Assembly (NCBI GenBank): GCA_017537105.1
Contig: JAFWBZ010000107.1
Coordinates: forward strand, 1-13,042
Source of the DNA: Clostridia bacterium
GTDB taxonomy: Bacteria > Bacillota > Clostridia > Christensenellales > Aristaeellaceae
DNA: 13,042 bases
Reading direction: 5' to 3'
The notes beneath the pieces were generated by a model, which was not told where the DNA came from, ran no database searches, and was given only the letters and a program-made list of their open reading frames with translations. The position numbers and the translations under genes were made by a program. Positions 1 to 8,273 of the stretch are shown piece by piece. How positions within the stretch are numbered: position 1 is the first letter of the stretch; every line of letters starts with the position of its first letter.

Positions 1-922
1 CAACAACCTCGCCGCGACCCTCGCCGCGGGGGGACACGCGGTCATCTCCGCCGTGGAACACGCCTCGGTGCGGAACGCGGTGCAGCGCCGGGCGGCCGAA
101 GTGACGCTGGTGCCGACGGATGCGCGCGGCGTGGTCGACCCGGCGGCGGTGGCCCGGGCCATTCGGCCGGATACGAAGCTCATCTCGGTGATGCTGGCCA
201 ACAACGAGACCGGCGTGCTGCAGCCTGCGGCGGAGATCGGCGCGCTGGCCCGCCGCAGGAGGATTCCGTTTCACTGCGACGTCGTGCAGGCCTTTGGCCA
301 CGTGCCGGTGGATATGCGGGCGCTAAATGCCGACCTGCTGAGCCTGTCGGCCCACAAATTCTACGGGCCGAGGGGTGTGGGGGCGCTGGTCGTGCGGCAG
401 GGAACGCCGCTGCGCCCGCTGCTGTCGGGCGGCGGGCAGGAGTTCGGCCTGCGCGCCGGCACGGAGAACGTCCCCGCCGTCTGCGGCATGCGGACCGCCG
501 CGGAGCTGGCTTCCGCGGACCTGGCGGAGCGCGCCGCGCGGGAGCGGGCGCTGCTGGAGGGGTTTGTTTCACAGGTGCTGTCGGATATCCCGGGGACCCG
601 GCTGCTCTGCGAAGGCGCACCGCGGCTGCCGGGCCTGTGCGCGCTGCGGCTGCCGGGGGTGTCCTCGGAGCAGGCCATCGCAGATCTGGATTGCCAGGGC
701 GTTCTGGTGTCCGGCGGCGCGGCCTGCGTTTCCGCGGCGCGGGAGATTCCCTACGCCTACCGCGCGCTGGGACTTCCGGAGGCCGAGGCGCGATGCGTGC
801 TCCGCATCAGCATCGGGCGGCACACCACGGCGGAGGAAATGCGGACCGCCGCCCGCGCCCTGCGCGAGGTCTGCGAACGCCGATCCGCATCGGCGGGTGG
901 CCCTCCGGAGGACAATGCCTAA
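1..922 (+). CDS. Cysteine desulfurase (NifS/IscS family), 5' partial
   Basis: PLP-dependent aminotransferase class V enzyme that takes sulfur from L-cysteine as an enzyme-bound persulfide for Fe-S cluster or tRNA thiolation. The reading frame is open from base 2, so the true start lies left of the window and roughly the first 60-80 residues are missing; the GTG at 53 is internal, since the residues before it (VISA then VEHASV) match the family's ITSVIEHPAV region. The PLP lysine lies in SLSAHKFYGPRG (codon 356-358). The catalytic cysteine lies in SGGAACVSA (codon 725-727), corresponding to SGSACTSA of IscS, and the LRISIGRHTTAEEM C-terminal motif follows. All catalytic residues visible here are intact. 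No iscU, nifU or thiI-like gene follows within the window, so the sulfur acceptor is unknown. It ends 107 bp before parA, which has its own promoter. IscS, NifS and SufS subtypes cannot be separated with certainty. Confidence 0.95.
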   Translation, partial: NNLAATLAAGGHAVISAVEHASVRNAVQRRAAEVTLVPTDARGVVDPAAVARAIRPDTKLISVMLANNETGVLQPAAEIGALARRRRIPFHCDVVQAFGHVPVDMRALNADLLSLSAHKFYGPRGVGALVVRQGTPLRPLLSGGGQEFGLRAGTENVPAVCGMRTAAELASADLAERAARERALLEGFVSQVLSDIPGTRLLCEGAPRLPGLCALRLPGVSSEQAIADLDCQGVLVSGGAACVSAAREIPYAYRALGLPEAEARCVLRISIGRHTTAEEMRTAARALREVCERRSASAGGPPEDNA

Positions 923-953
923 TTTTCATCCAAATTGCTTCGCGCATTCTGCC

Positions 954-982
954 TTGTTGCATGGTATAATATGCCGTATAAT
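954..982 (+). promoter_or_regulatory. Promoter of the parAB operon
   Basis: A -35 box TTGTTG (954-959), a 17-bp spacer and a perfect -10 box TATAAT (977-982) lie in an AT-rich gap after the cysteine desulfurase. Transcription would start near 989, about 40 nt before parA. A second perfect TATAAT at 965-970 is preceded by TGG (extended -10), so a second start about 12 bp upstream is possible. Inferred from consensus match only. Confidence 0.75.
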
Positions 983-1029
983 AGAATAAAGCATCTATAG
1001 CATCGAACCAAAGAATTGGGTGAACAGAC

Positions 1030-1794
1030 TTGGCGAAGATCATTGCGGTAACCAATCAGAAGGGCGGCGTCGGCAAGACGACCACCGCCATCAACCTCAG
1101 TGCGCTGGTGGCCGAGGCGGGCAAGCGCGTGCTGCTGGTGGACATCGATCCCCAGGGCAACGCCACCAGCGGCCTGGGCAAGGCCGAAACGGATTCCAAC
1201 ACCGTCTACGAGGTGCTGCTGGGCGAGGCTCCGGCCCGGGAGGCCATCGTGCCGACGGGCTTCGGGTCCCTGGATCTGATGCCCACCGCCATCGAGCTCG
1301 CAGGCGCGGAGATCGAGCTGGTGAGCGTGGAGAACCGGGAGAGCCTGCTGAAGGCGGCGCTTCAGGAGCTGCAGGACGATTACGACTACATCTTCATCGA
1401 CTGTCCGCCTTCGTTGAGCCTGTTGACGCTGAACGCACTCACCGCCGCGGACAGCGTGCTGATTCCGATTCAGTGCGAATACTACGCGCTGGAGGGCGTG
1501 GGCCAGCTGGTGAACACCGTGAAGCTGATGAAGAAGCGGCTGAACCCGGAGCTGCAGGTGGAGGGCATCCTGCTGACGATGTACGATGCCCGCACGAACC
1601 TCTGCGCCCAGGTGGTGCAGGAGGTGCGCACCCATTTCCGGGAGGAGGCCTTTGAGACGATGATTCCGCGCAACGTGCGGCTGAGCGAGGCGCCCAGCTA
1701 CGGGCTGCCGATCCACCTGTACGATGCGCGCTGCACGGGAGCCCAGGCCTATCGGGAGCTGGCCGGGGAACTGATCGAGAGGAACGGGGGTTAA
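1030..1794 (+). CDS. parA: Chromosome partitioning ATPase ParA/Soj
   Basis: Deviant Walker-type ATPase that, with ParB, segregates the replication origin and in Bacillota can affect DnaA. The 254-residue length is that of Soj. Visible motifs: deviant Walker A KGGVGKTT with signature Lys11 and Lys16, the catalytic Asp in VDIDPQGNATSG (Asp40), Walker B-like IFIDCPPSLS, and the IPRNVRLSEAPSYG segment containing the conserved arginine used for nonspecific DNA binding. The start is TTG at 1030, chosen because the protein then begins MAKIIAVTNQKGG, the standard family N-terminus, and a GGGTGA element lies 6 nt upstream; no ATG fits. The TTG start and modest ribosome site suggest low translation. 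parB follows after 3 bp. The usual Bacillota neighbours (rsmG, mnmG, noc) are not seen upstream; a cysteine desulfurase is there instead. Confidence 0.97.
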   Translation: MAKIIAVTNQKGGVGKTTTAINLSALVAEAGKRVLLVDIDPQGNATSGLGKAETDSNTVYEVLLGEAPAREAIVPTGFGSLDLMPTAIELAGAEIELVSVENRESLLKAALQELQDDYDYIFIDCPPSLSLLTLNALTAADSVLIPIQCEYYALEGVGQLVNTVKLMKKRLNPELQVEGILLTMYDARTNLCAQVVQEVRTHFREEAFETMIPRNVRLSEAPSYGLPIHLYDARCTGAQAYRELAGELIERNGG

Positions 1795-1797
1795 TCC

Positions 1798-2721
1798 ATG
1801 GCAAAGAGAGTACAGCGCGGCCTGGGCCGCGGACTTGGCGCACTGCTGGGCGACGTGGTGGACGAGGCCCCGGCGAGGGAGCCGGCACAGGAGAGGCCTG
1901 CGGAGCCGGCGGCAAAACGCGCGCCCGCCGCGCCCGTGGACGAGGTGCGCATGCTGCCCATTCGCCTGATCGATCCCAATCGCGAGCAGCCCCGCCGCAG
2001 CTTCGACGAGGAAGCGTTGAAGGAATTGGCCGCGTCCATCCGCGCGGTGGGCGTGATCCAGCCGATCATCGTGCAGCCCAACGGCGAGCGGTTCACGATC
2101 ATCGCCGGCGAGCGCCGCTACCGGGCTTCCCGGCTGGCGGACCTGACGGAGATTCCGGCCATCGTGCGGGACTGGGATGAGCAGCGTCGGCTGGAGGCAG
2201 CGCTGATCGAAAACCTGCAGCGCGACGACCTGAACCCCGTGGAGGAGGCCATGGGCGTGCGCAGGCTCATGGACGAGGCCGGGCTGACCCAGGAGATGGC
2301 TGCGCAGCGCCTGGGCAAGAGCCGCCCAGCGGTGGCCAACCTGCTGCGGCTGCTGACGCTTCCAGAGAGCGTGCAGAAGTTGCTGCAATCGGGCCAGCTT
2401 TCCGCGGGCCACGCCCGAGCGCTGGTGACGGTGGATCCCAAGCGGCAGGTGCAGCTGGCGAATCTGACGGTGCAGCAGGGCTGGTCCGTCCGCCAGCTGG
2501 AGCGCATCTGTGCCCAGCCGGTGCAGGAGACGGTGAAGAAGCCCCGGGTGCGCAGGGACGCCCAGATCAGCGAGTTGGAGGGCATGGCCCGGGAACTGTT
2601 CGGCACTCGCGTAAAGCTGGACGGGGACGCCGAGAGCGGCAGGATCACGCTGTTCTACTACAATGCCGACGACCTGCAGCGCATCTGGGAGGTGCTGGAG
2701 AGCGTCAAAGAGGGGCACTGA
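1798..2721 (+). CDS. parB: Chromosome partitioning protein ParB/Spo0J
   Basis: CTP-dependent DNA clamp that loads at parS sites, recruits SMC and stimulates ParA. Domains in order: a basic N-terminal tail RGLGRGLGALLGD (residues 7-19), typical of the ParA-activating segment; an acidic/proline linker; the ParB/Srx CTP-binding domain (about 50-123) with the GERRYRAS motif at 104-111; the ENLQRDDLNPVEEA segment (138-151); a helix-turn-helix (about 163-184) for parS reading; and a C-terminal dimerisation domain (about 255-307). At 307 residues it is slightly longer than B. subtilis Spo0J because of the linker. The ATG at 1798 lies just after the parA stop with a G-rich ribosome site (GGAACGGGGG) in the end of parA, so translation is probably coupled. 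No complete parS site occurs in this window. Confidence 0.97.
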   Translation: MAKRVQRGLGRGLGALLGDVVDEAPAREPAQERPAEPAAKRAPAAPVDEVRMLPIRLIDPNREQPRRSFDEEALKELAASIRAVGVIQPIIVQPNGERFTIIAGERRYRASRLADLTEIPAIVRDWDEQRRLEAALIENLQRDDLNPVEEAMGVRRLMDEAGLTQEMAAQRLGKSRPAVANLLRLLTLPESVQKLLQSGQLSAGHARALVTVDPKRQVQLANLTVQQGWSVRQLERICAQPVQETVKKPRVRRDAQISELEGMARELFGTRVKLDGDAESGRITLFYYNADDLQRIWEVLESVKEGH

Positions 2722-2722
2722 C

Positions 2723-3190
2723 ATGTATACCGAACGGGACATGGAGGACATCCGCCGCCGCATTCGACGGGACTGGCTGGCGCTGGCATTGGCGGCGATC
2801 GTCCTGCTGGCGGCCTATGTGGCCGGAATGCTGCTGCGCGTGAAGCCGATGATGCTCGCCGCGGGCGTGCTGCTGGTGGTCGCGGTGATCTTCCTCTTCC
2901 TCTATTTCCTGCTGCCGGACCTTCGCTACCGGCGGTTTCTGATGGAGATGGGAGAGGGACTCATGCGCGAGGCTTGCGGCAACGTGCTGTCCGTCTCCGA
3001 CGAGCCGGAGCTTCAGGACGGCGCGCGGGTGCAGCGGGTGCATTTGATGCTCGACGAGCCCCGGGACGAGCGCATCCTCTATCTGAATGCCTCCAAGCGG
3101 GAGCGCTTTCCGGGGGCAGGGACGTGGGTGCGCCTCCAGCTGTGCGGTCGACACATCGCAGAGGTGCTCGAAGCGAGGGAGCCATCATGA
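2723..3190 (+). CDS. Small two-span membrane protein in the par operon, function unknown
   Basis: A 155-residue protein I do not recognise as a named family. The ATG at 2723 is 1 bp after the parB stop, so it is translated with parB. The N-terminus is highly charged (ERDMEDIRRRIRRD), followed by two hydrophobic segments at about residues 18-38 and 43-64 joined by a short RVKP turn, then a soluble domain of about 90 residues (RYRRFLMEMGEGLMREACG onward) rich in Arg, Glu and Leu. Positive charges on both sides suggest a membrane hairpin with both ends in the cytoplasm, where the soluble domain could meet cytoplasmic partners. Its stop overlaps the next start as ATGA. A role linked to chromosome organisation or cell-envelope attachment is suggested only by gene order. 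It differs from DUF4446 proteins often found beside spo0J in clostridia, which by recall have a single span. Confidence 0.8.
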   Translation: MYTERDMEDIRRRIRRDWLALALAAIVLLAAYVAGMLLRVKPMMLAAGVLLVVAVIFLFLYFLLPDLRYRRFLMEMGEGLMREACGNVLSVSDEPELQDGARVQRVHLMLDEPRDERILYLNASKRERFPGAGTWVRLQLCGRHIAEVLEAREPS

Positions 3191-3555
3191 GCGTATTGGT
3201 TTGTGTGACGGGGCAGCGCAGCTGCGAACGACTGATCGTGACCGGCGCGAGCATCGCCGCCCGGGAGGGACAGCCGCTGTCTGTGCTGCACGTGGTGCGC
3301 ACGGGCGGAAATGTGCTGGGATTTGTCAACGAGCCGCAGGCGCTGGAATACCTGCTGCGCACGTCCATCGACCACGGCGCGGACATGACTGTGCGCCGCG
3401 CGGACGACGTGGTGAACGCCATCGAAGCCGAAGCGCGCCGATTGGACGCGCGGGTGATCGTCGCAGGGCGCGCGGCCAATTACGGCGGCTGGGACCTGCT
3501 GGACGAGCTGAAGCTCCGACTGCCGGAGGTGCGGTTCGAAATACTGGGCGCGTGA
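3187..3555 (+). CDS. Small universal-stress-protein-like domain protein (KdpD Usp-type)
   Basis: A 122-residue single-domain protein with the beta-alpha pattern of the UspA/KdpD fold. The start VLVCVTGQRSCERLIVTGA resembles the Usp domain inside KdpD sensor kinases (VCVxxxxxSERLIRxAA); next come an LSVLHVV strand, a middle DVVNAIEAEARRLDARVIVAGRA helix-strand unit, and a C-terminal strand VRFEILGA. The classic ATP-binding GxxGxxxxxxxxGS signature of UspA is not present: the segment after the fourth strand is GRAANYGGWDLLDELK, so nucleotide binding is uncertain. The ATG at 3187 overlaps the previous gene's TGA by 4 bases, indicating translational coupling. It is the last gene of the par unit. 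A free-standing Usp domain here could be a small ligand- or stress-sensing partner, but that is inferred from context only. Confidence 0.75.
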   Translation: MSVLVCVTGQRSCERLIVTGASIAAREGQPLSVLHVVRTGGNVLGFVNEPQALEYLLRTSIDHGADMTVRRADDVVNAIEAEARRLDARVIVAGRAANYGGWDLLDELKLRLPEVRFEILGA

Positions 3556-3585
3556 GAGGACGCGCACGATTTGGAAGATATTGAT

Positions 3586-3634
3586 ACAGCACGGGCACAG
3601 GCGCGCCGCTATGGCGCGCCTGTGCCCGTGTTGT
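3586..3634. terminator. Long hairpin between convergent genes, probable bidirectional terminator
   Basis: Arms 3586-3607 and 3613-3634 pair over 22 bp with a single G-U wobble and a 5-nt loop (GCTAT); TTGA/TCAA outside the stem can extend it past a 2-nt bulge. It lies 30 bp after the Usp-like stop and 7 bp before the stop of the convergent beta-propeller gene, the right place to end both transcripts. Neither side has a proper U-tract, so it is not a textbook intrinsic terminator. Confidence 0.7.
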
Positions 3635-3641
3635 CAATCGT

Positions 3642-5387
3642 TCAGGTCAGCCGGACGCCGTAGATGTACTGACTGCGGGTGCCGACGACCAGAATGTCTT
3701 CAAATACCGCGGGGCTGGCTTCGATCTTGCCCTCCACCTCGACCTCGCTGAGGGTCTTTCCGGTGGCGGGATCGAACATGTGCAGCTTGCCAGGAGTGCA
3801 TTGGACCAGCACACCGGTGCCGTCGGGGCGGTAGACCAGCACGGGGGAGGACCAGCAGGGGCTGCCGGTGCTGCGGGTCCAGACGGCCTTGCCGGTCTGC
3901 TTGTCAAAGCAGATCAGCACGCCGCTGCCGCCCGAGGTGCGGCAGACGTTGAAATAGACGAAATCCCGGTATTCGTTCGCGCCGACGGCGGGCGAGGCAA
4001 AGCCACCGCCGCCGTTGGTGCCGTCGGAGGTGCAGTCCAGGGAATAACTCCACTCCGGCATTCCGGTCAGCGCGTCGATGCGCCGCACGGTGCAGCGCCC
4101 GGCGCTGCCGCGCCGGTCGATCTGGTTGACCGTGTACAGCGCCAGGCGGCCGTCCTCCTCCGGATCGACGGCGATGGTGGCGTCGGTGTCGTCGCCGTTG
4201 TAAAACAGCCACGCAGGCGCCATGGCGTCCAGGTCCAGACAGGTCAACAGGCCGGAGTTGTCCGCGAACCACGCGCATTTTCCGTAGGCCGTCACCGAGT
4301 TTTCGATGCCCAGTTCGGGCGATGCGGCCGAACGATAGCGATAGGTGGTGACCTGGGGATGCACGGAGATGCCCGGCAGGTCGATGTCAAATTTCGTGTT
4401 CAGTCGGATGCGGTAAAACAGGCCGTTTTCCCCGCCCAGCAGCACGGTATCCGACGCGGCATCCACCAGGCACGCGCCGTCGAAGGAGCCGTGCTTGCGC
4501 AGGCACAGCGAATCGCGGCCATTCAGGAAGAACAGCTCCCGCTGGTCGAGCAGGCTGTAGATGCGCCAGCCGATCTTGCCGGTTTTGCCGTTGGCCTTTG
4601 AGATGCCCTGCCCGACGTACAGCAGCGGGTAGCCCCGGGGATCGATGGACACGCTGCCCTTGATGGGGAACCCAAGCCGGATGGGATCGCGGGTGGCCTC
4701 GCCGGTATGGGCGTCCAGGAAGTAGATGTTGCCGTCCAGCGTGCCGTAGATGACCTCCACCAGATCTGCCTTGCGCCGGAATTCCTCCTTCAGGTTCATG
4801 GCGAGACGCATGGGTTCGGGCCAGCGCACCAGCACCGGCTGGCCGGTCCAGCCGACGCCGGTCCACTTGGCGTAGCCGCTGTCAATGCTCCCGATGCGCT
4901 TCCGCCACAGGATCCTGAAGCGCTTCTTCTCCAGGGTTGCGGTGCCGTAGGCGGCGTTGTGCCGGAGGTTTCCACCCCGGAACGTCGCCACGGCTGGCAG
5001 CTGGGCGTAGTCGTCGGAGAAGCATATGATTTCCGAATCAAGGCTTCCCCCAGCAGATTTGCCGTCGACAAACAGCTCGCGTCGGTATTTCCACGCGGCG
5101 CCGTCCGGTCGGGTCTGTTCGACGGGGCGAGCCTCGAGGCGCAGATAGGCCGGAGCCTGGGTGGGAACCGGCGTCGCTGACGGCACAGAAGTCGGGGTGG
5201 AGGACTGCGTCACGGTGGGCGTCGGCTGCTCGGGGGTCTGCGTGCGGACATCTCTGCGGGGCACGGCGATGCAGATGGACACTACGGCGATGACCAGCAC
5301 TGCCACGGCGATGCCCAGGAAGCGCGCGCGCGCCGGGACGCGCCGACGCGCCTTTCCCCGTCGATTTCTGCCGTACACAGCCATCAT
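3642..5387 (-). CDS. Membrane-anchored PQQ-type beta-propeller protein
   Basis: A protein of about 581 residues: a basic N-terminus (GRNRRGKARRR), one membrane span at about residues 23-42, a Thr/Pro/Ser-rich linker (about 47-79), then a beta-propeller outside the membrane. Propeller repeats show as strands alternating with turns of the type LDAHTGEATRDPI, CFDKQTGKAVWTR and MFDPATGKTLSEV, plus DGNIYFLD; the pattern matches the PQQ/YVTN-like repeat family (BamB-like fold). Catalytic residues of quinoprotein dehydrogenases are not evident, so a binding or scaffolding role outside the cell is more likely than an enzyme. The start is uncertain: ATG at 5387 or 5384, or GTG at 5378, which is best spaced (9 nt) from a GGGGG ribosome site; an upstream in-frame TTG at 5420 is less likely. 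It begins about 87 bp after argH on the same strand with no convincing promoter between; a short GC hairpin (5453-5471) lies in the gap. Confidence 0.85.
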   Translation of the reverse strand: MMAVYGRNRRGKARRRVPARARFLGIAVAVLVIAVVSICIAVPRRDVRTQTPEQPTPTVTQSSTPTSVPSATPVPTQAPAYLRLEARPVEQTRPDGAAWKYRRELFVDGKSAGGSLDSEIICFSDDYAQLPAVATFRGGNLRHNAAYGTATLEKKRFRILWRKRIGSIDSGYAKWTGVGWTGQPVLVRWPEPMRLAMNLKEEFRRKADLVEVIYGTLDGNIYFLDAHTGEATRDPIRLGFPIKGSVSIDPRGYPLLYVGQGISKANGKTGKIGWRIYSLLDQRELFFLNGRDSLCLRKHGSFDGACLVDAASDTVLLGGENGLFYRIRLNTKFDIDLPGISVHPQVTTYRYRSAASPELGIENSVTAYGKCAWFADNSGLLTCLDLDAMAPAWLFYNGDDTDATIAVDPEEDGRLALYTVNQIDRRGSAGRCTVRRIDALTGMPEWSYSLDCTSDGTNGGGGFASPAVGANEYRDFVYFNVCRTSGGSGVLICFDKQTGKAVWTRSTGSPCWSSPVLVYRPDGTGVLVQCTPGKLHMFDPATGKTLSEVEVEGKIEASPAVFEDILVVGTRSQYIYGVRLT

Positions 5388-5474
5388 CCCCCGTGTGTGG
5401 ATTTGCTTAAAACCATGCAACGCATCCGGAGGTGCCCGCCCGTTGCCAGGCGGCGCGCTCCGTCGGCGCGCACC

Positions 5475-6848
<1,374 letters not shown>

Positions 6849-6885
6849 GTGCATTCGCCCCTTCTGTTCGTCCCGTATATTTGAC

Positions 6886-6915
6886 ATTATACAATAAAAA
6901 CCGGTCCGCCCGCAA
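6886..6915 (-). promoter_or_regulatory. Candidate argH promoter overlapping the argG terminator
   Basis: On the minus strand a perfect TATAAT (6886-6891) sits just after the T-tract of the argG terminator, with TTGCGG (6910-6915) 18 bp upstream as the only reasonable -35; that hexamer matches the consensus at just three positions and lies in the terminator loop. A start near 6879 would give a leader of about 30 nt before argH. Confidence 0.55.
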
Positions 6916-6933
6916 GGGGAGGACCGGCAAAAA
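6896..6933 (-). terminator. Intrinsic terminator after argG
   Basis: On the minus strand a 7-bp stem CCGGTCC/GGACCGG (6901-6907 with 6921-6927), with an inner CCC/GGG pairing, is followed directly by TTTTTATT (6893-6900). It lies 14 bp after the argG stop. T residues also precede the stem, so it could work weakly in the other direction too. Confidence 0.9.
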
Positions 6934-6947
6934 CGCTCCGGTTTCGA

Positions 6948-8180
6948 TCAAAGTCCGTTCTTCGCCTTCATCTTGGCGTAGACCGCGGTGGGCAAGCCGT
7001 AGAGGGTGATGAAGCCGTCGGCCCAGGTCTGGTCGTACACGTTGTCCTCGTCGAAGGTGGCGATCTCGGGATCGTACAGGCTGTAGGGGCTGGTCATGCC
7101 CGCGCCGATGATGTTGCCCTTGTAGAGCTTGAGCTTCACGGTGCCGGTGACGGTCTTCTGGGTCTCGGTGACGAAGGCGCTCATGGCCTTGCGCAGGGGG
7201 GAGAACCACTGGCCGTTGTACACCAGATCGGCGTATTCCAGCGCCATGCGCTGCTTGTAGTGCTGGGTGGCCTTGTCCAGGCACAGCTGCTCCAGCATCT
7301 CGTGGGCGTGGTAGAGGATGGTTCCGCCGGGGGTCTCGTAGATGCCGCGGCACTTGATGCCCACCAGCCGGTTATCCACGATGTCGATGATGCCCACGCC
7401 GTGCTTGCCGCCCAGCTCGTTCAGCTTCCACACCAGGTCCACCGGAGCCATCTTCTCGCCGTTGACGGCCACGGGCCAGCCCTTTTCAAAGTCGATGGTC
7501 AGGTACTCGGCCTCGTCCGGGGCCTCCTCCGGGGTCACGCCCATCTCCATGTTGCCGGCGTACTTGGGCTCGTTGGCGGGGTCCTCCAGCTCCAGGCCCT
7601 CGTGGCTCAGGTGCCACATGTTCTTGTCCTTGGAGTAGTTGGTCTCCCGGCTGATCTTCAGCGGGATGTTGTGGGCCTCTGCGTAGTCGATCTCCTCCTC
7701 GCGGCCCTTGATGTCCCACAGCCGCCAGGGCGCGATCACGGGCATGTCCGGCGCGAAGGCCTTGACGGCCAGCTCAAAGCGCACCTGATCGTTGCCCTTG
7801 CCGGTACAGCCGTGGGCGATGGCGTCCGCGCCCTCGGCCTTGGCGATCTCCACCAGCCGCTTGGCGATGATCGGCCGCGCGAAGGAGGTGCCCAGCAGGT
7901 AGGCATTTTCGTACTTGGCACCCATCTGCATGGAAGGGATCACCACGTCCTCGATGAACTCCTTGTTCAGATCCTCGATATACAGCTTGCTGGCGCCGGT
8001 CTTCAGGGCCTTTTCCTCCAGGCCGTCCAGCTCGCCCACCTGGCCCACGTTGCCCGAGACCGCGATGACCTCGCAGCCCGGATAGTTTTCCTTCAGCCAG
8101 GGGATGATGACGGAGGTGTCCAGTCCACCGGAGTAGGCCAGCACGATCTTTTTGATTTCTTTGTTCGTCTTCTTTTTCAT
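6948..8180 (-). CDS. argG: Argininosuccinate synthase
   Basis: Joins citrulline and aspartate using ATP to form argininosuccinate. The 410-residue length is normal. The N-type ATP pyrophosphatase P-loop AYSGGLDTS is at residues 15-23; GTSFARPIIAK (97-107) and HGCTGKGNDQVRFE (123-136) are the conserved substrate-binding regions. The ATG at 8180 is preferred over an in-frame TTG two codons upstream because AAGGAG lies 8 nt before it. The first dozen residues are lysine-rich (KKKTNKEIKK). It has a consensus promoter with an AT-rich, motif-dense upstream region and its own terminator, and argH follows. The other arginine genes (argCJBDF) are not in the window, so citrulline is made by genes elsewhere or is imported. 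Confidence 0.98.
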   Translation of the reverse strand: MKKKTNKEIKKIVLAYSGGLDTSVIIPWLKENYPGCEVIAVSGNVGQVGELDGLEEKALKTGASKLYIEDLNKEFIEDVVIPSMQMGAKYENAYLLGTSFARPIIAKRLVEIAKAEGADAIAHGCTGKGNDQVRFELAVKAFAPDMPVIAPWRLWDIKGREEEIDYAEAHNIPLKISRETNYSKDKNMWHLSHEGLELEDPANEPKYAGNMEMGVTPEEAPDEAEYLTIDFEKGWPVAVNGEKMAPVDLVWKLNELGGKHGVGIIDIVDNRLVGIKCRGIYETPGGTILYHAHEMLEQLCLDKATQHYKQRMALEYADLVYNGQWFSPLRKAMSAFVTETQKTVTGTVKLKLYKGNIIGAGMTSPYSLYDPEIATFDEDNVYDQTWADGFITLYGLPTAVYAKMKAKNGL

Positions 8181-8196
8181 ATTCAACGCTCCTTGG

Positions 8197-8211
8197 CCGC
8201 CGGGCCGGCGG
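8197..8211 (-). promoter_or_regulatory. Leader hairpin just upstream of the argG ribosome site
   Basis: CCGCCG (8197-8202) and CGGCGG (8206-8211) pair over 6 bp with a 3-nt loop in the argG mRNA leader. The stem ends 2 nt before the AAGGAG ribosome site (8189-8194). It may limit or protect translation initiation; its role is unknown. Confidence 0.4.
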
Positions 8212-8232
8212 TTGTTTTTGATTGATGAGTCT

Positions 8233-8260
8233 ATTATATACCGAAAATATGCACTGTCAA
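8233..8260 (-). promoter_or_regulatory. argG promoter
   Basis: On the minus strand a perfect -35 TTGACA (8255-8260), a 16-bp spacer and a perfect -10 TATAAT (8233-8238). Transcription would start near 8226, about 46 nt before the argG ATG. The near-perfect consensus implies strong expression unless repressed. Confidence 0.92.
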
Positions 8261-8273
8261 CCCGTTTTATACG

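Noticed and set aside
565..580. parS-like site starting TGTTTCAC inside the cysteine desulfurase gene
   Set aside because: Only the left half matches the 16-bp palindrome TGTTTCACGTGAAACA; the right half matches at one position, and the bases are explained by coding sequence.
878..895. 7-bp hairpin near the end of the cysteine desulfurase as a terminator
   Set aside because: It lies inside the coding region, has no T-run, and the downstream parA promoter is independent of it.
919..2763. A 614-codon minus-strand open frame opposite parA and parB
   Set aside because: It is antisense to two clear conserved genes, is rich in Leu, His, Gln and Arg as expected for a shadow frame in GC-rich DNA, and has no family resemblance or ribosome site.
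5453..5471. Terminator between argH and the beta-propeller gene
   Set aside because: The 6-bp GCGCGC stem is short and is followed by GC-rich sequence without a T-tract; too weak to list as a feature.
6849..6887. A 13-residue longer argH N-terminus starting at 6887
   Set aside because: It would begin in the -10 box of the candidate promoter and lacks a ribosome site, while MKLWAGR at 6848 is the family start.
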